Counted from the stretch's first letter, positions 8,515-18,234 are shown. The stretch is DNA of 64,000 bases from Cupriavidus pampae (GCF_914271485.1 NZ_CAJZAG010000006.1:423552-487551), one strand, 5' to 3'. Made by a program: numbers and translations. The notes: generated by a model not told the origin, from the sequence alone.

Positions 8515-9465
8515 TCAGCCGCGCAGGCTGATCGGCGCCTCCGCCGCGCGCGGCATATCGGCCGCGACCGCAGCGGCCTGCTGCACGCGCTCACGCAGCC
8601 ATGCGTGGCCGGGATCCGCCTCCGCGCGCGCATGCCACAGCATGCCGCAGCTGAAGTCGGGCAGCGTGAACGGCGGCGCGAAGATCGCGTAGCGCGCGTC
8701 GTCCGCGATCGCCGCGAGCGTACTGCGCACGGTGGTCAGTACGAGGTTGGTCCCCGTGATCAACGCCGGCGCCACGCTCCAGTGCGGCACGGTGCAGGCA
8801 ATCTTGCGCCGGCCACCAAGTTTTGCCACGGCCGTATCGATCGCATCCATACGCTCGCTGGCGTTGGCCACCGCCACGTGCGAACGCGCGAGATAAGCCA
8901 CCTGATCGAGCCGGCCGCTGTCACGCACGGTCGCCGCATCCACCACGCAGGCATAGCCATCGTCGAACAGCGGCGTCTCGCGCACGTCCTCGGGCCGATA
9001 CGCGAACACGCCGAGCGCCAGATCCACTTCGCCATCGGCCACCTGCGCGGTCATCGCTTCGCGGCTGGCCTGCGACACCGTCAGATCGACATTGGGCGCG
9101 GCCTTGCGCAGCGCGCGCAGCAGATGCGGCAGCACCACGAGCGCGCCGTAATCCGACATCGCGAGCCGGAAGGTGCGCCGCGCGGTGGACGGCTGGAAAC
9201 CGGTGGGGCCGAGCAGGATGCGCACCTGCGCCAGTGCCTCCGCCAGCGGCGCCGCCAGTTCGTGCGCGCGCGGCGTCAGTACCAGACCGCCCTGACCGCG
9301 CACCAGCAGCTGGTCGTCGAGCAACTGGCGCAGCCGGCCGAGCGAATGGCTCACGGCGGGCTGGCTCAGTTGCAGCCGCAGCGCCGCACGCGAGATATGG
9401 CGTTCCGCGAGCAATGCCTCGAGTACCACGAGCAGGTTGAGATCGATACCGCGCAGGCTATTCAT
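8515..9465 (-). CDS. LysR-type transcriptional regulator
   Basis: 316 aa. The N-terminal winged helix-turn-helix lies at residues 7-65, starting LRGIDLNLLVVLEALL with recognition helix around QPAVSHSLGRLRQLL. The co-inducer domain begins FRLAMSDYGALVVLP (about 99-113), a wording typical of the NodD/NahR/LinR-like branch that responds to aromatic or related acids. The ligand is unknown. It lies 24 bp after the CWC gene on the same strand, and the gap holds inverted and direct copies of ATTCGTC that could be its operator. Confidence 0.88.
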   Translation of the reverse strand: MNSLRGIDLNLLVVLEALLAERHISRAALRLQLSQPAVSHSLGRLRQLLDDQLLVRGQGGLVLTPRAHELAAPLAEALAQVRILLGPTGFQPSTARRTFRLAMSDYGALVVLPHLLRALRKAAPNVDLTVSQASREAMTAQVADGEVDLALGVFAYRPEDVRETPLFDDGYACVVDAATVRDSGRLDQVAYLARSHVAVANASERMDAIDTAVAKLGGRRKIACTVPHWSVAPALITGTNLVLTTVRSTLAAIADDARYAIFAPPFTLPDFSCGMLWHARAEADPGHAWLRERVQQAAAVAADMPRAAEAPISLRG

Positions 9466-9467
9466 TT

Positions 9468-9516
9468 ATTCGTCGGACGAATGTCGAGTCTATTTCACGC
9501 GATTCTGACATTCGTC
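9468..9516. promoter_or_regulatory. ATTCGTC palindrome and third copy before lysR gene
   Basis: ATTCGTC-G-GACGAAT is a perfect 7-bp inverted repeat at 9468-9482, and ATTCGTC recurs at 9510-9516. It lies immediately upstream of the LysR-type start and overlaps the end of the preceding gene. Autoregulatory binding is inferred. Confidence 0.4.
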
Positions 9517-9753
9517 CTGACGATTTGCCAGCGTTGTTTTCTTCTGACGCAGGCAATCGGGGCACAGGCAAAGCTGGTCGGGCACGATATCGGTGGCAGG
9601 CAGGAACGGCTGCTGCGCGCACCAGCATTCGGACAGGCCGGCCACGTAGCCACATACAAACGCCGCGCCGCACTGGCTGCAGCGGCTGGCTCGCGGGTCG
9701 TCCACGGGGTCACCATCAGGGCCATGAGCGGGGCCGTCAGCAGGATCCATCAT
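9490..9753 (-). CDS. Cysteine-rich CWC-type small protein
   Basis: 87 aa with nine Cys arranged as CSQCGAAFVCG (residues 25-35), then ECWCAQQP (42-49) and CLCPDCL (62-68). This matches the proteobacterial Cys-rich CWC family, a small putative zinc-ribbon protein of unknown role. The N-terminus is Asp/Pro/Gly-rich. The start is ATGATG at 9753; a later start is possible because residues 1-20 look disordered. It precedes the LysR-type gene. Confidence 0.75.
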   Translation of the reverse strand: MMDPADGPAHGPDGDPVDDPRASRCSQCGAAFVCGYVAGLSECWCAQQPFLPATDIVPDQLCLCPDCLRQKKTTLANRQDECQNRVK

Positions 9754-9796
9754 GCGTGTCGATTTGTCGTACGAGCGCGATCGTTTTCGATTGTTG

Positions 9797-9824
9797 TTGA
9801 GCGGACGTCAACTTGTTTTAAAAT
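9797..9824 (+). promoter_or_regulatory. Candidate promoter of argB
   Basis: TTGAGC (9797-9802), 16-bp spacer, TAAAAT (9819-9824) in an AT-rich patch. The implied leader is about 130 nt. This is a visual match only. Confidence 0.45.
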
Positions 9825-9874
9825 CGGCGCCTGCCACGGTGCGTTGCTGCAAAAGCAGCGGAAATATCACATGA

Positions 9875-10879
<1,005 letters not shown>

Positions 10880-10901
10880 GCGGGCCATGCCATGACGGTG
10901 G

Positions 10902-12035
10902 GTGGGCGCGCGGCGCCGCCCACCGGCTTTGGCGCCCCATCCCTCCGAACCCGATTTCCCCACTTGCCCCGGCGTGCACTCCAGACAACCGATCTCGCGC
11001 CGCGCCCCCGTGCGGACGCCGCTTGCCGGCAAACGCCTCGCCGGCCGCATTGTGCGCCGCCCCGCCGGCAATCTGTCCGGTCCCATCGTGTGGCTGTTCG
11101 ACCTCGACAACACGCTGCACGACGCCTCCCACGCGATCTTTCCGGCCATCAACCGGCTGATGACCGAGTACGTCGCGCGCGTCCTGGACACTGACGCCGC
11201 CACCGCCAGTCGTGTGCGTGTTGAATATTGGCAACGGTACGGCGCGACATTGCTGGGTATGATCCGACATCATGGTGTCGATCCCGATGACTTCCTGCGC
11301 GCCGCCCACGAGTTTCCCGAGCTCGTCAACATGGTGCGGGTGCAGCGTGGCGTGGTCGCGCATCTGCGCCGCCTGCCGGGCCGCAAGATTTTGGTCACCA
11401 ACGCGCCGCGCGACTACGCGCGCGCGGTCATGGCCATCGCCGGCATCGATCGCTGCTTCGAGCGGGTGATTGCCGTGGAAGACATGTGGGTGCACGGGCA
11501 TCTGCGGCCGAAACCGGACCGGCGCATGCTGCGCCACTGGCTCGCGCGGGCGCGTGTGCCGGCGCATCGCGCGGTGCTGGTGGAGGACACGGTGTCGCAT
11601 CTCAAGCATTACGCCGGGACGGGCATCCGTACCGCCTGGATCACCGGCCATCTGCGCACGCTCGCACCGTCGCGTCCGCACCTGGTGCCGGTGCCGGCCG
11701 CCAATGACGACGCGGCCATCCGCGCGACGATCGCCGAGGAAGACGCCCGGCACGCGACGCATGCGACCCAGGAACGCGCGGTCACGCTGGTGGCCGCGGA
11801 AAGTCAGGTGCCACCGGAAGCGGTGCCGCCCGATGCCGCCAGTACCGGCGGGCAACCCCCGAACGGGGGATGGCAGGCGCCCGGCGCGGGCGGCGGCGAT
11901 GTCCGCGCGCCACAGTCCCAGCCCGATTCGGCGCCCCGAATGCACGCTCGGGTGGTCAACCGTCCACGTTTTGTGAACATAAAAGTACAATCACTGAATC
12001 AACTCATAAAACAAGCAAAAGGTATCGGGTCATGA
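10902..12035 (+). CDS. HAD-family hydrolase, pyrimidine 5'-nucleotidase-like
   Basis: Haloacid-dehalogenase-type phosphatase. Motif I is WLFDLDNTLHD (about residues 64-74) with the nucleophile Asp. Motif II is in ILVTNAPRD. Motif III/IV appears as RPKPDRRML and VLVEDTVSHL. The helical cap resembles the SDT1/pyrimidine 5'-nucleotidase branch, so dephosphorylation of UMP/CMP-type substrates is plausible but unproven. 377 aa is long: the first 60 residues are Pro/Arg-rich and start in a GC hairpin (10901-10924), so GTG at 11010 may be the real start. The last 90 residues are low-complexity Ala/Pro-rich. Its TGA overlaps the slmA ATG by 4 bp. Confidence 0.8.
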   Translation: MGARRRPPALAPHPSEPDFPTCPGVHSRQPISRRAPVRTPLAGKRLAGRIVRRPAGNLSGPIVWLFDLDNTLHDASHAIFPAINRLMTEYVARVLDTDAATASRVRVEYWQRYGATLLGMIRHHGVDPDDFLRAAHEFPELVNMVRVQRGVVAHLRRLPGRKILVTNAPRDYARAVMAIAGIDRCFERVIAVEDMWVHGHLRPKPDRRMLRHWLARARVPAHRAVLVEDTVSHLKHYAGTGIRTAWITGHLRTLAPSRPHLVPVPAANDDAAIRATIAEEDARHATHATQERAVTLVAAESQVPPEAVPPDAASTGGQPPNGGWQAPGAGGGDVRAPQSQPDSAPRMHARVVNRPRFVNIKVQSLNQLIKQAKGIGS

Positions 12036-12712
12036 ATCAAACCATCGCACAAGAATCGGGGAGCCCAGCGACAAGCCAGGCTGGAAGCGTCGGACTGGTC
12101 GAGCCGGAGCTGGGCGCGGACGCCGCGGTCGCACGCAAGCGGCCGCGTCCGGGCGAGCGCCGCATCCAGATTCTGCAGACGCTGGCCGGCATGCTCGAGC
12201 ACCCGCGCGGGGAAAAGATCACGACCGCGGCGCTGGCCGCGCGCCTGTCCGTATCCGAGGCAGCGCTGTACCGTCATTTCGCGAGCAAGGCGCAGATGTT
12301 CGAGGGCCTGATCGCGTTTATCGAGCAGACCGTGTTCGGCCTCGTGAACCAGATCACGCTGCAGGAAGAGCATGGCCTGCGCCAGACGCAGGCGGTGGTA
12401 CGCATGCTGCTGTCGTTCGCCGAGAAGAATCCGGGTATGACGCGCGTGTTGACCGGCGAGGCACTGGTCGGCGAACACGAGCGGCTGCAGGAGCGGATCA
12501 ACCAGATGGTCGATCGCATCGAGGCCTCGCTGCGTCAATGCCTGAAGGTTGCCGTCACGCAGGGGGCATTCCCCGGCGACGCCGATATCACGGTGCGCGC
12601 GGCGCTGATCATGGCGAGCGTGCAGGGGCAATGGCACCGCTATGCCAAGAGCGGCTTCCGCAAGCTGCCCGGCGAATACATCGACGGCCAGCTGCGCGTG
12701 CTGCTTGGCTGA
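12032..12712 (+). CDS. slmA: Nucleoid occlusion factor SlmA
   Basis: TetR-fold DNA-binding inhibitor of FtsZ that keeps the division ring off the nucleoid; 226 aa. The helix-turn-helix lies at about 55-85 (KITTAALAARLSVSEAALYRHFASK), followed by the SlmA-typical MFEGLIAFIEQTVFGLVNQI. The C-terminal ligand-type helical domain is complete to GQLRVLLG. The N-terminal 40 residues are variable and Ala/Gly-rich, as in other Burkholderiales SlmA. ATG at 12032 overlaps the stop of the HAD gene (ATGA), so the two are probably translationally coupled. No strong ribosome site is visible. Confidence 0.9.
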   Translation: MNQTIAQESGSPATSQAGSVGLVEPELGADAAVARKRPRPGERRIQILQTLAGMLEHPRGEKITTAALAARLSVSEAALYRHFASKAQMFEGLIAFIEQTVFGLVNQITLQEEHGLRQTQAVVRMLLSFAEKNPGMTRVLTGEALVGEHERLQERINQMVDRIEASLRQCLKVAVTQGAFPGDADITVRAALIMASVQGQWHRYAKSGFRKLPGEYIDGQLRVLLG

Positions 12713-12750
12713 ACTGCGTGGCTGAACTGCGCGGCTAACTGCGTAGCTAA
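12707..12750. repeat. Imperfect 13-bp tandem repeat spanning the slmA stop codon
   Basis: Units GGCTGAACTGCGT (12707-12719), GGCTGAACTGCGC (12720-12732) and GGCTAACTGCGT (12733-12744), then AGCTAA. The first unit contains the slmA TGA, so the stop codon itself has been copied. Confidence 0.85.
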
Positions 12751-12785
12751 AAAGGGGCCCGACGACCTGCCGCCGGGACTTGCAC

Positions 12786-12791
12786 TATAAT
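12786..12791 (+). promoter_or_regulatory. Promoter -10 of metX leader
   Basis: A perfect TATAAT, 7 nt before the first stem of the riboswitch aptamer, so transcription should start almost exactly at the aptamer. There is no good -35 at 17 bp. Confidence 0.65.
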
Positions 12792-12798
12792 CGCCGTG

Positions 12799-12893
12799 TC
12801 GCGCCGATTTGAAGACTGGCTTGCGGGCGCGCGGCAGCAGGGGTTCCAGGCATTCTTGTCACCTCTGTCGCCAATATAAATGCGGCTAAAGAG
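12799..12893 (+). promoter_or_regulatory. SAM-II-type riboswitch aptamer (long-loop form) upstream of metX
   Basis: The P1 stem CGCGCC (12800-12805) pairs with GGCGCG (12826-12831). GATTTG follows P1 and GGCTTGC precedes its 3' strand. About 45 nt later comes ATAAATGCGGCTAAAGAGG (12875-12893). GATTT, CTTGC, AAA and GCTAAA are the conserved core of the SAM-II (SAM-alpha) pseudoknot, with TTGC and GCTAA forming P2. The intervening loop can fold into its own hairpin (GGC..AGGGGT with ACCTCT..GCC, one wobble), as in the long-loop variant of SAM-II. It senses S-adenosylmethionine; the position before metX is the classic one. The family call comes from remembered consensus, not a model search. Confidence 0.8.
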
Positions 12894-12937
12894 GTTGGTC
12901 GAGGCTCCGTATCGACCGCGCGGAACTCCGCGATAAG

Positions 12938-12984
12938 ACCCGATTTGGCCGCGTTGCAATGACGCATCGCCAGTCGGGTTTTTT
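12938..12984 (+). terminator. Intrinsic terminator in the metX leader (riboswitch expression platform)
   Basis: The stem ACCCGA/TCGGGT continues as TGGC/GCCA across a small internal loop and is capped by GCGT/ACGC with a 7-nt loop. Six T follow (12979-12984). It lies 45 nt after the aptamer and 27 nt before metX. Two smaller hairpins lie between (GGTCGA/TCGACC at 12897-12917; CGCGG/CCGCG at 12919-12932). This implies transcriptional attenuation by SAM. Confidence 0.85.
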
Positions 12985-13011
12985 CATGCCTGTCACCAAC
13001 GGGCCCGCTCC

Positions 13012-14193
13012 ATGACCGATGTTGCTCCCCCTGCCGCAGTGTTGAGTACCCCTGAGACGCCGAACGATTCCGTGGGCATCGTCACGCCGCAGCGCATGCA
13101 TTTCGCCGAACCGCTGAAGATGCGCAATGGCAGTCAGCTCGCCGGCTACGACCTGATGGTGGAAACCTACGGCACGCTCAACGCCGCGCGCACGAACGCC
13201 GTGCTGGTGTGCCACGCGCTCAACGCCTCGCACCACGTGGCCGGCGTCTATGCCGACGATCCGCGCGATGTGGGCTGGTGGGACAACATGGTCGGTCCGG
13301 GCAAGCCGCTCGATACCGACCGCTTCTTCGTGATCGGCGTGAACAACCTTGGCTCGTGCTTTGGCTCGACCGGCCCGATGAGCGTCAATCCCGCCACGGG
13401 CACGCCATATGGCGCGCTGTTCCCGGTGGTGACCGTCGAGGATTGGGTCGATGCGCAGGCGCGCGTGGCCGATGCCTTCGGCATCGCGCAGTTCGCGGCG
13501 GTGATGGGCGGCAGCCTCGGCGGCATGCAGGCGCTGGCATGGAGCCTCAAGTATCCGGAGCGGCTGCGGCACTGCATCGTGGTGGCCTCCACGCCCAAGC
13601 TGTCGGCGCAGAACATCGCGTTCAACGAGGTCGCGCGCAGTGCGATCCTTTCCGATCCTGACTTCCACGGCGGCAATTACTACGCGCACAACGTCAAGCC
13701 CAAGCGCGGCCTGCGCGTGGCTCGCATGATCGGGCACATCACGTATCTGTCGGACGAGGATATGGCCGAGAAATTCGGGCGCTCGCTGAAGGCCGAAGAC
13801 ATTCGCTTCTCGTTCGACGTCGAGTTCCAGGTGGAGAGCTACCTGCGCTATCAGGGCGACAAGTTCGCCGAGTACTTCGACGCCAACACCTATCTGCTGA
13901 TCACGCGCGCGCTCGACTATTTCGATCCCGCGCTGGCGTTTGGCGGCGACCTGAAGCGCGCGATGGCCAACACGCAGGCGAGCTTCCTCGTGGCGAGCTT
14001 CACCACCGACTGGCGCTTTGCGCCGAGCCGCAGCCGCGAACTGGTCAAGGCGCTGCTCGACAACAAGCGTCCGGTGACGTACGCCGAGATCGAGGCGCCG
14101 CACGGACACGATGCGTTCCTGCTCGACGATCCGCGCTATCACAACCTCATGCGCGCGTACTACGACCGCATTGCCCAGGAGATTGGCGCATGA
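13012..14193 (+). CDS. metX: Homoserine O-acyltransferase MetX
   Basis: Alpha/beta-hydrolase-fold enzyme, 393 aa, that activates homoserine by acylation for methionine synthesis. The nucleophile elbow is GGSLGGMQ with Ser168. The catalytic Asp and His are expected in the C-terminal part, where [11 protein letters not shown] carries the His. The annotation is usually acetyltransferase, but many proteobacterial MetX enzymes are known to use succinyl-CoA, and that cannot be decided here. It sits behind a SAM-II-like riboswitch and terminator, and its stop overlaps metW by 4 bp. Confidence 0.95.
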   Translation: MTDVAPPAAVLSTPETPNDSVGIVTPQRMHFAEPLKMRNGSQLAGYDLMVETYGTLNAARTNAVLVCHALNASHHVAGVYADDPRDVGWWDNMVGPGKPLDTDRFFVIGVNNLGSCFGSTGPMSVNPATGTPYGALFPVVTVEDWVDAQARVADAFGIAQFAAVMGGSLGGMQALAWSLKYPERLRHCIVVASTPKLSAQNIAFNEVARSAILSDPDFHGGNYYAHNVKPKRGLRVARMIGHITYLSDEDMAEKFGRSLKAEDIRFSFDVEFQVESYLRYQGDKFAEYFDANTYLLITRALDYFDPALAFGGDLKRAMANTQASFLVASFTTDWRFAPSRSRELVKALLDNKRPVTYAEIEAPHGHDAFLLDDPRYHNLMRAYYDRIAQEIGA

Positions 14194-14801
14194 ACGCCGC
14201 ATCCTTTCCCGACGTGCTGGCGCTGCGCCCGGACTTTCGCGCGATCGCGCGCTGGATCGAACCCGACTCCACCGTGCTGGACGCCGGCTGCGGCGACGGC
14301 AGCCTGCTGCAAGTCCTGCAGCGCGAACTGGGCGTGCAGGCCTACGGCATCGAGATTCGCGACGAAGGCGTGCTGGCCTGTGCGCAGAAGGGCGTGCACG
14401 TGATTCAGCAGAATCTCGAAGGCGGCCTGGCGCTGTTCGAGGACAAGAGCTTCGACACGGTCATCCTGTCGCAGACGCTGCAGACCATCCACAACACCGC
14501 GCAGGTGTTGCGCGACACGCTGCGCGTGGGCCGCGAATGCATCGTCTCGTTCCCGAACTTCGGCTACTGGCCGCACCGCCTGTCGGTGTTCCGCGGGCGC
14601 ATGCCGGTGTCCGAAGCGCTGCCCTACCAGTGGTACAACACGCCGAATGTGCGCGTGCTGACCATCAGCGACTTCGAGGCGCTGGCGCCGAAGGTCGGCC
14701 TGCGCGTGGTCGATCGCGTGGTCATGCACGAGGGCGTGACGGTCAACTGGGGCGGCAACTGGCGCGGCAGCCTGGCGGTCTACCGCGTCTGCGCGGTGTG
14801 A
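14190..14801 (+). CDS. metW: MetW, methionine biosynthesis protein
   Basis: 203 aa class I SAM-methyltransferase-like fold with motif [15 protein letters not shown] (about 30-44) and acidic GIEIRDEGV. MetW is the standard partner encoded with MetX in proteobacteria and is reported to be needed for MetX activity in some species; a methyltransferase reaction is not established. The ATG at 14190 overlaps the metX stop, indicating translational coupling and shared control by the upstream SAM sensor. Confidence 0.93.
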   Translation: MNAASFPDVLALRPDFRAIARWIEPDSTVLDAGCGDGSLLQVLQRELGVQAYGIEIRDEGVLACAQKGVHVIQQNLEGGLALFEDKSFDTVILSQTLQTIHNTAQVLRDTLRVGRECIVSFPNFGYWPHRLSVFRGRMPVSEALPYQWYNTPNVRVLTISDFEALAPKVGLRVVDRVVMHEGVTVNWGGNWRGSLAVYRVCAV

Positions 14802-14833
14802 TCCTGATTGACGAAAGCGCACGCAGGTCCTAT

Positions 14834-14866
14834 CGTTCGAAACATTATCGAACGAGCGTGCTTTTT
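14834..14866 (+). repeat. 7-bp inverted repeat after metW with trailing T-run
   Basis: CGTTCGA/TCGAACG (14834-14840 and 14848-14854), loop of 7, then TTTTT at 14862-14866. It could be a weak terminator for metXW or an operator for the thioesterase gene whose ATG follows at once. Confidence 0.45.
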
Positions 14867-14867
14867 C

Positions 14868-15698
14868 ATGTCCTCATCGTCTTCTTCGCCTGATCTTCAC
14901 CCCTTCGACGACGCGCTGCAGCTGGTGCCCGTCGGCGAACATCGCTTCGACGGCCGTACCACGCCCAACTACTGGAACATGATCGGCCCGTTCGGGGGCA
15001 TCACTGCGGCCACGATGCTGCAGGCTGCGCTGCAGCACCCCGAACGACTCGGAGATCCGATCGCGCTGACCGTGAACTTCGCGGGGCCGATCGCCGAGGG
15101 TCCGTTCGAGATCGAGGCGGTACCGTCGCGCACCAACCGCTCGACGCAGCATTGGACGCTGACGGTACGGCAGAACGGCGCGGTGACCACCACCGGCAGC
15201 GCGGTCTTCGCGGTGCGGCGCGACACGTGGAACTCGCCCGAGGCCGTGATGCCCGAGGTGCCCGCGGCCGAAACGCTGCCGTCGATCAAGGGGTTTGCGC
15301 CGGTGAAGTGGCTGTCGGCCTACGACATACGCGCGGTGCGCGGCGCCAAGCCGGGCACCACGCCCGGCACCGAACATCCGGACAGCATCACCGAGTTCTG
15401 GCTGCGCGATGCGCCCGCGCGCACGCCTGACTATGCCGCCATCGCGTCATGGTGCGACAGCTTCTATCCGCGCATCTTTCTCAAGCGCGCGGGCTTTGTG
15501 CCGGCCGGCACGGTGTCGCTGACCACGTATTTCCATGCCGATGCGGCCACGCTCGCCGCGCTCGGCGATCAGCACGTGCTGGGCTGCGCGCGCGCACAGG
15601 TGTTCCGGCAGGGCTTCTTCGACCAGACCGCGCAGGTCTGGAGCGCGGCCGGCGAATTGCTCGCCACCTCGCACCAGATCGTTTATTACAAGGAATAG
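14868..15698 (+). CDS. Thioesterase-family (double hot-dog) protein
   Basis: 276 aa acyl-CoA thioesterase-like protein of the 4HBT_3/TesB-like type. The first hot-dog contains GPFGGITAATMLQAAL (about 42-57) and the second starts near residue 150 with the FYPRIF and TTYFHAD segments. This family usually hydrolyses medium or aromatic acyl-CoA thioesters; the substrate here is unknown. The start MSSSSSSPDLHP at 14868 is preferred over an in-frame ATG at 14808 that would lie within 7 bp of metW and across the inverted repeat. It converges on ampG with a 4-bp gap. Confidence 0.75.
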   Translation: MSSSSSSPDLHPFDDALQLVPVGEHRFDGRTTPNYWNMIGPFGGITAATMLQAALQHPERLGDPIALTVNFAGPIAEGPFEIEAVPSRTNRSTQHWTLTVRQNGAVTTTGSAVFAVRRDTWNSPEAVMPEVPAAETLPSIKGFAPVKWLSAYDIRAVRGAKPGTTPGTEHPDSITEFWLRDAPARTPDYAAIASWCDSFYPRIFLKRAGFVPAGTVSLTTYFHADAATLAALGDQHVLGCARAQVFRQGFFDQTAQVWSAAGELLATSHQIVYYKE

Positions 15699-15702
15699 TT
15701 CG

Positions 15703-16983
15703 TCAGGCCGGGCGCGCCACCGCGGCGGCGTCCGGCTCGCGCGCCTGCGCTTCGTAGCGATGGACGGTGCCGCGCATTGCCCAGAGCAGCACCACGCCGG
15801 GCATGGCGGCGACCACCGTGGACAGGTAGAACGGCGCCCAGCCCCAGGCTTCGACCATATAGCCCGAAGTTGGCCCCACATAGACGCGGCCGATCGAGGC
15901 CAGCGCGGACAGCAGCGCGTACTGCGTGGCCGAGAACGAGCGGTTGCACAGCGTCATCAGCAGCGCGACGAACGCGGCCGTGCCCATGCCCCCACACAGG
16001 TTTTCCACCGCGATGGTCGCGCCCATGGTCCACAGATGCGGCGGCGTGACCGCGAGCATCCAGTAGCCGAGGTTCGACACCGCCTGTAGCACACCAAACA
16101 CCATCAGCGAGCGATACAGCCCGAGGCGCACCATCAGCGAACCGCCGAACAGCGCGCCGATGATCGTCGCGGCGAGGCCGAGCGTCTTGTTGACGATGCC
16201 GACCTGGCCCGGATCGAAACCCAGACCCCGGATCAGGAAGGTCGTCGACAGGCTGCCCGCGAACGCGTCGCCGAGCTTGTAGAGCACGATCAGCAGCAGC
16301 AGCCACCACGCGCCCTGGCGCGAGAAGAAATCGCGCAGCGGGCCGACGATCGCAGCCTCGATCGTGCGCGGCGCGCGCGCTGGTGCATCGGGCTCCGGCG
16401 CCCACGGCAGCGTCAGCAGGCCCACGCCCATCAGCGCCGCCATCAGCAGGTACATCTGCGGCCAGCCCATCACGCGATCGGCCAGATAGAGTGCCAGTCC
16501 GCCCGAGACGATCATCGCGAGCCGATAGCCGAGCACCTTGACCGCGGCCCCGGCGCCGCGCTCCGAGGTACGCAGTACGTCGGTGCTGTACGCGTCGAAC
16601 ACGATGTCCTGCGACGCCGACAGAAATGCGACGAGCGTCGCCAGCGCGGCCAGTGTCCACAGCGCCTCGTGTGGCGGACAGAACGCCATGGCGGCGATGC
16701 TCGCCACCAGCGCGATCTGCGTCAGCATCAGCCAGCCGCGGCGCCGCCCGAGCATCGGCGGCGTAAAGCGGTCCATCAGCGGTGCCCACAGGAACTTGAA
16801 GATATAGGCCTGGCCGACCAGCGAGAAGAACGCGATGGTCTTGATGTCGAGGCCCTCGACGGTCATCCATGCCTGCAACGTGCCCGACGTGAGCGCCAAT
16901 GGCAGCCCCGAGGCAAAACCGAGCGTGAGCATGGCGCCAATCCGGCGATTGCGAAAAATGTCGAGGTAGGCTTGAAACGTCAT
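15703..16983 (-). CDS. ampG: AmpG-like muropeptide permease (MFS)
   Basis: Inner-membrane major facilitator protein, 426 aa, about 12 membrane segments, that imports anhydro-muropeptides for cell-wall recycling. The N-terminus FASGLPLALTSGTLQAWM (about 22-39) and the SLVGQAYIFKFLWAPLMDR segment are AmpG signatures. QDIVFDAYSTD follows near residue 120. The start MTFQAYLDIFRNRR at 16983 is chosen; upstream in-frame residues are non-hydrophobic and atypical. It is divergent from the M48 protease. A lytic transglycosylase gene further along (46523) would make its substrate. Confidence 0.88.
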   Translation of the reverse strand: MTFQAYLDIFRNRRIGAMLTLGFASGLPLALTSGTLQAWMTVEGLDIKTIAFFSLVGQAYIFKFLWAPLMDRFTPPMLGRRRGWLMLTQIALVASIAAMAFCPPHEALWTLAALATLVAFLSASQDIVFDAYSTDVLRTSERGAGAAVKVLGYRLAMIVSGGLALYLADRVMGWPQMYLLMAALMGVGLLTLPWAPEPDAPARAPRTIEAAIVGPLRDFFSRQGAWWLLLLIVLYKLGDAFAGSLSTTFLIRGLGFDPGQVGIVNKTLGLAATIIGALFGGSLMVRLGLYRSLMVFGVLQAVSNLGYWMLAVTPPHLWTMGATIAVENLCGGMGTAAFVALLMTLCNRSFSATQYALLSALASIGRVYVGPTSGYMVEAWGWAPFYLSTVVAAMPGVVLLWAMRGTVHRYEAQAREPDAAAVARPA

Positions 16984-17082
16984 GAATAGGCGCGGGCGAG
17001 GGGAGTGAGCGCTGGCGGGACTGCCGTGTATTATTGCACCACGCCTGCGCACCGCCCCCATTTCCCCAACCGATCACGCACC

Positions 17083-18207
17083 GTGACCCGCTACACCGCC
17101 GTGTTTGTCCGCTCATCGCAACGCCCGTGGCCGCACCGCCGGTGGCGGCTCGCTGCTGTTCTGAGCGCGCTATTGGCGTGGTCCGCGCCATGGACGGGAC
17201 CGGTGCGCGCGCAGGGTGGCCCAGCCCCGGCCTTGTCGACGCCGACGGCCCCGGCCGTGCCCGCCGAGCCACCGGTGCCGCAGATGCAGTCGGGCCCCGC
17301 CTCAGGCGTGGCGGTGCCGCCTGCAGCCACGATGCCGGGCGACCCCGGCGTGTCCGTGGAACTGCGCAAGTCGCGCATTCGCGAGATCGTGCCGCCGGAC
17401 ATGATCGAGCAGCAGGCCGCGCGCGAGTACGAACAGATCAAGCAGGAAGCGATCGTGCGCCACGCGCTGGCGGCCGACCACGACCCGCAACTGCAGCGGC
17501 TGCGCGCGATCGGCAAGCGTCTGCTGCCGGAGACGCTGCGCTGGAATCCCGCCGCCGCCAAGTGGCAGTGGGAGATCAACCTGATCCATTCCAGCCAGAT
17601 CAACGCGTTCTGCATGCCAGGCGGCAAGGTGGCGTTCTACTCGGGCCTGATCGACAAGCTCAAGCTGACCGACGACGAGATCGCGATGGTGATGGGACAC
17701 GAGATCTCGCACGCGCTCGAGGAGCACGCGCGGCAGCGCGCGGCGCAGGCGGAGATCACCAATCTGGGCGCCAACGTGATGTCGCAGCTCACGGGCTTCG
17801 GCAACCTCGGCAATATGGATATCGGCAACAGCGCGCGGCTGATCACGCTGAAGTTCTCGCGGCTGGAGGAGACCGAAGCGGACCTGATCGGGCTCGACAT
17901 GGCGTCGCGCGCTGGCTATGACCCGCGCGCGTCGATCACGCTCTGGCGCAAGATGGGCACGATGCTCGATCCCGGCGAGGAGATGCTGTCCACGCACCCG
18001 TCCGGCCGTAGTCGTATCGCGGTACTGGAAAAGCATATGAAGGAGGCGTTGCGGCTCTACGCGCGCTCGATGGACATGCCGATGGAGATGCTGCCCGAGC
18101 ATCACACCAACATGACCAACCTCGGCGATGCGCCGGTGGACGAGGGCGACGAGGACCGCATGCACCCGCTCAAGAAGGCGCCGGCGGGCGCGGCACCGCA
18201 GAAATAA
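17083..18207 (+). CDS. M48-family periplasmic zinc metalloprotease
   Basis: 374 aa from GTG 17083; an ATG at 17005 would add 26 residues overlapping the ampG promoter area. A signal peptide follows a basic stretch (WRLAAVLSALLAWSAPW, ending about VRAQG). A Pro/Ala linker leads to the peptidase domain with zinc motif HEISH (GHEISHALEEHARQRAAQ) and the third ligand in EETEADLIGLDMA. The relatives are Oma1/BepA/LoiP-like periplasmic proteases without the TPR domain of BepA. Envelope quality control is the likely role. It ends at a bidirectional terminator. Confidence 0.88.
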   Translation: MTRYTAVFVRSSQRPWPHRRWRLAAVLSALLAWSAPWTGPVRAQGGPAPALSTPTAPAVPAEPPVPQMQSGPASGVAVPPAATMPGDPGVSVELRKSRIREIVPPDMIEQQAAREYEQIKQEAIVRHALAADHDPQLQRLRAIGKRLLPETLRWNPAAAKWQWEINLIHSSQINAFCMPGGKVAFYSGLIDKLKLTDDEIAMVMGHEISHALEEHARQRAAQAEITNLGANVMSQLTGFGNLGNMDIGNSARLITLKFSRLEETEADLIGLDMASRAGYDPRASITLWRKMGTMLDPGEEMLSTHPSGRSRIAVLEKHMKEALRLYARSMDMPMEMLPEHHTNMTNLGDAPVDEGDEDRMHPLKKAPAGAAPQK

Positions 18208-18234
18208 GACGACGCGTCAAAGTGGACGCAAAAC

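Noticed and set aside
12713..12785. Additional small gene after slmA
   Set aside because: The open stretch is made of the stop-containing tandem repeat; no start or ribosome site.
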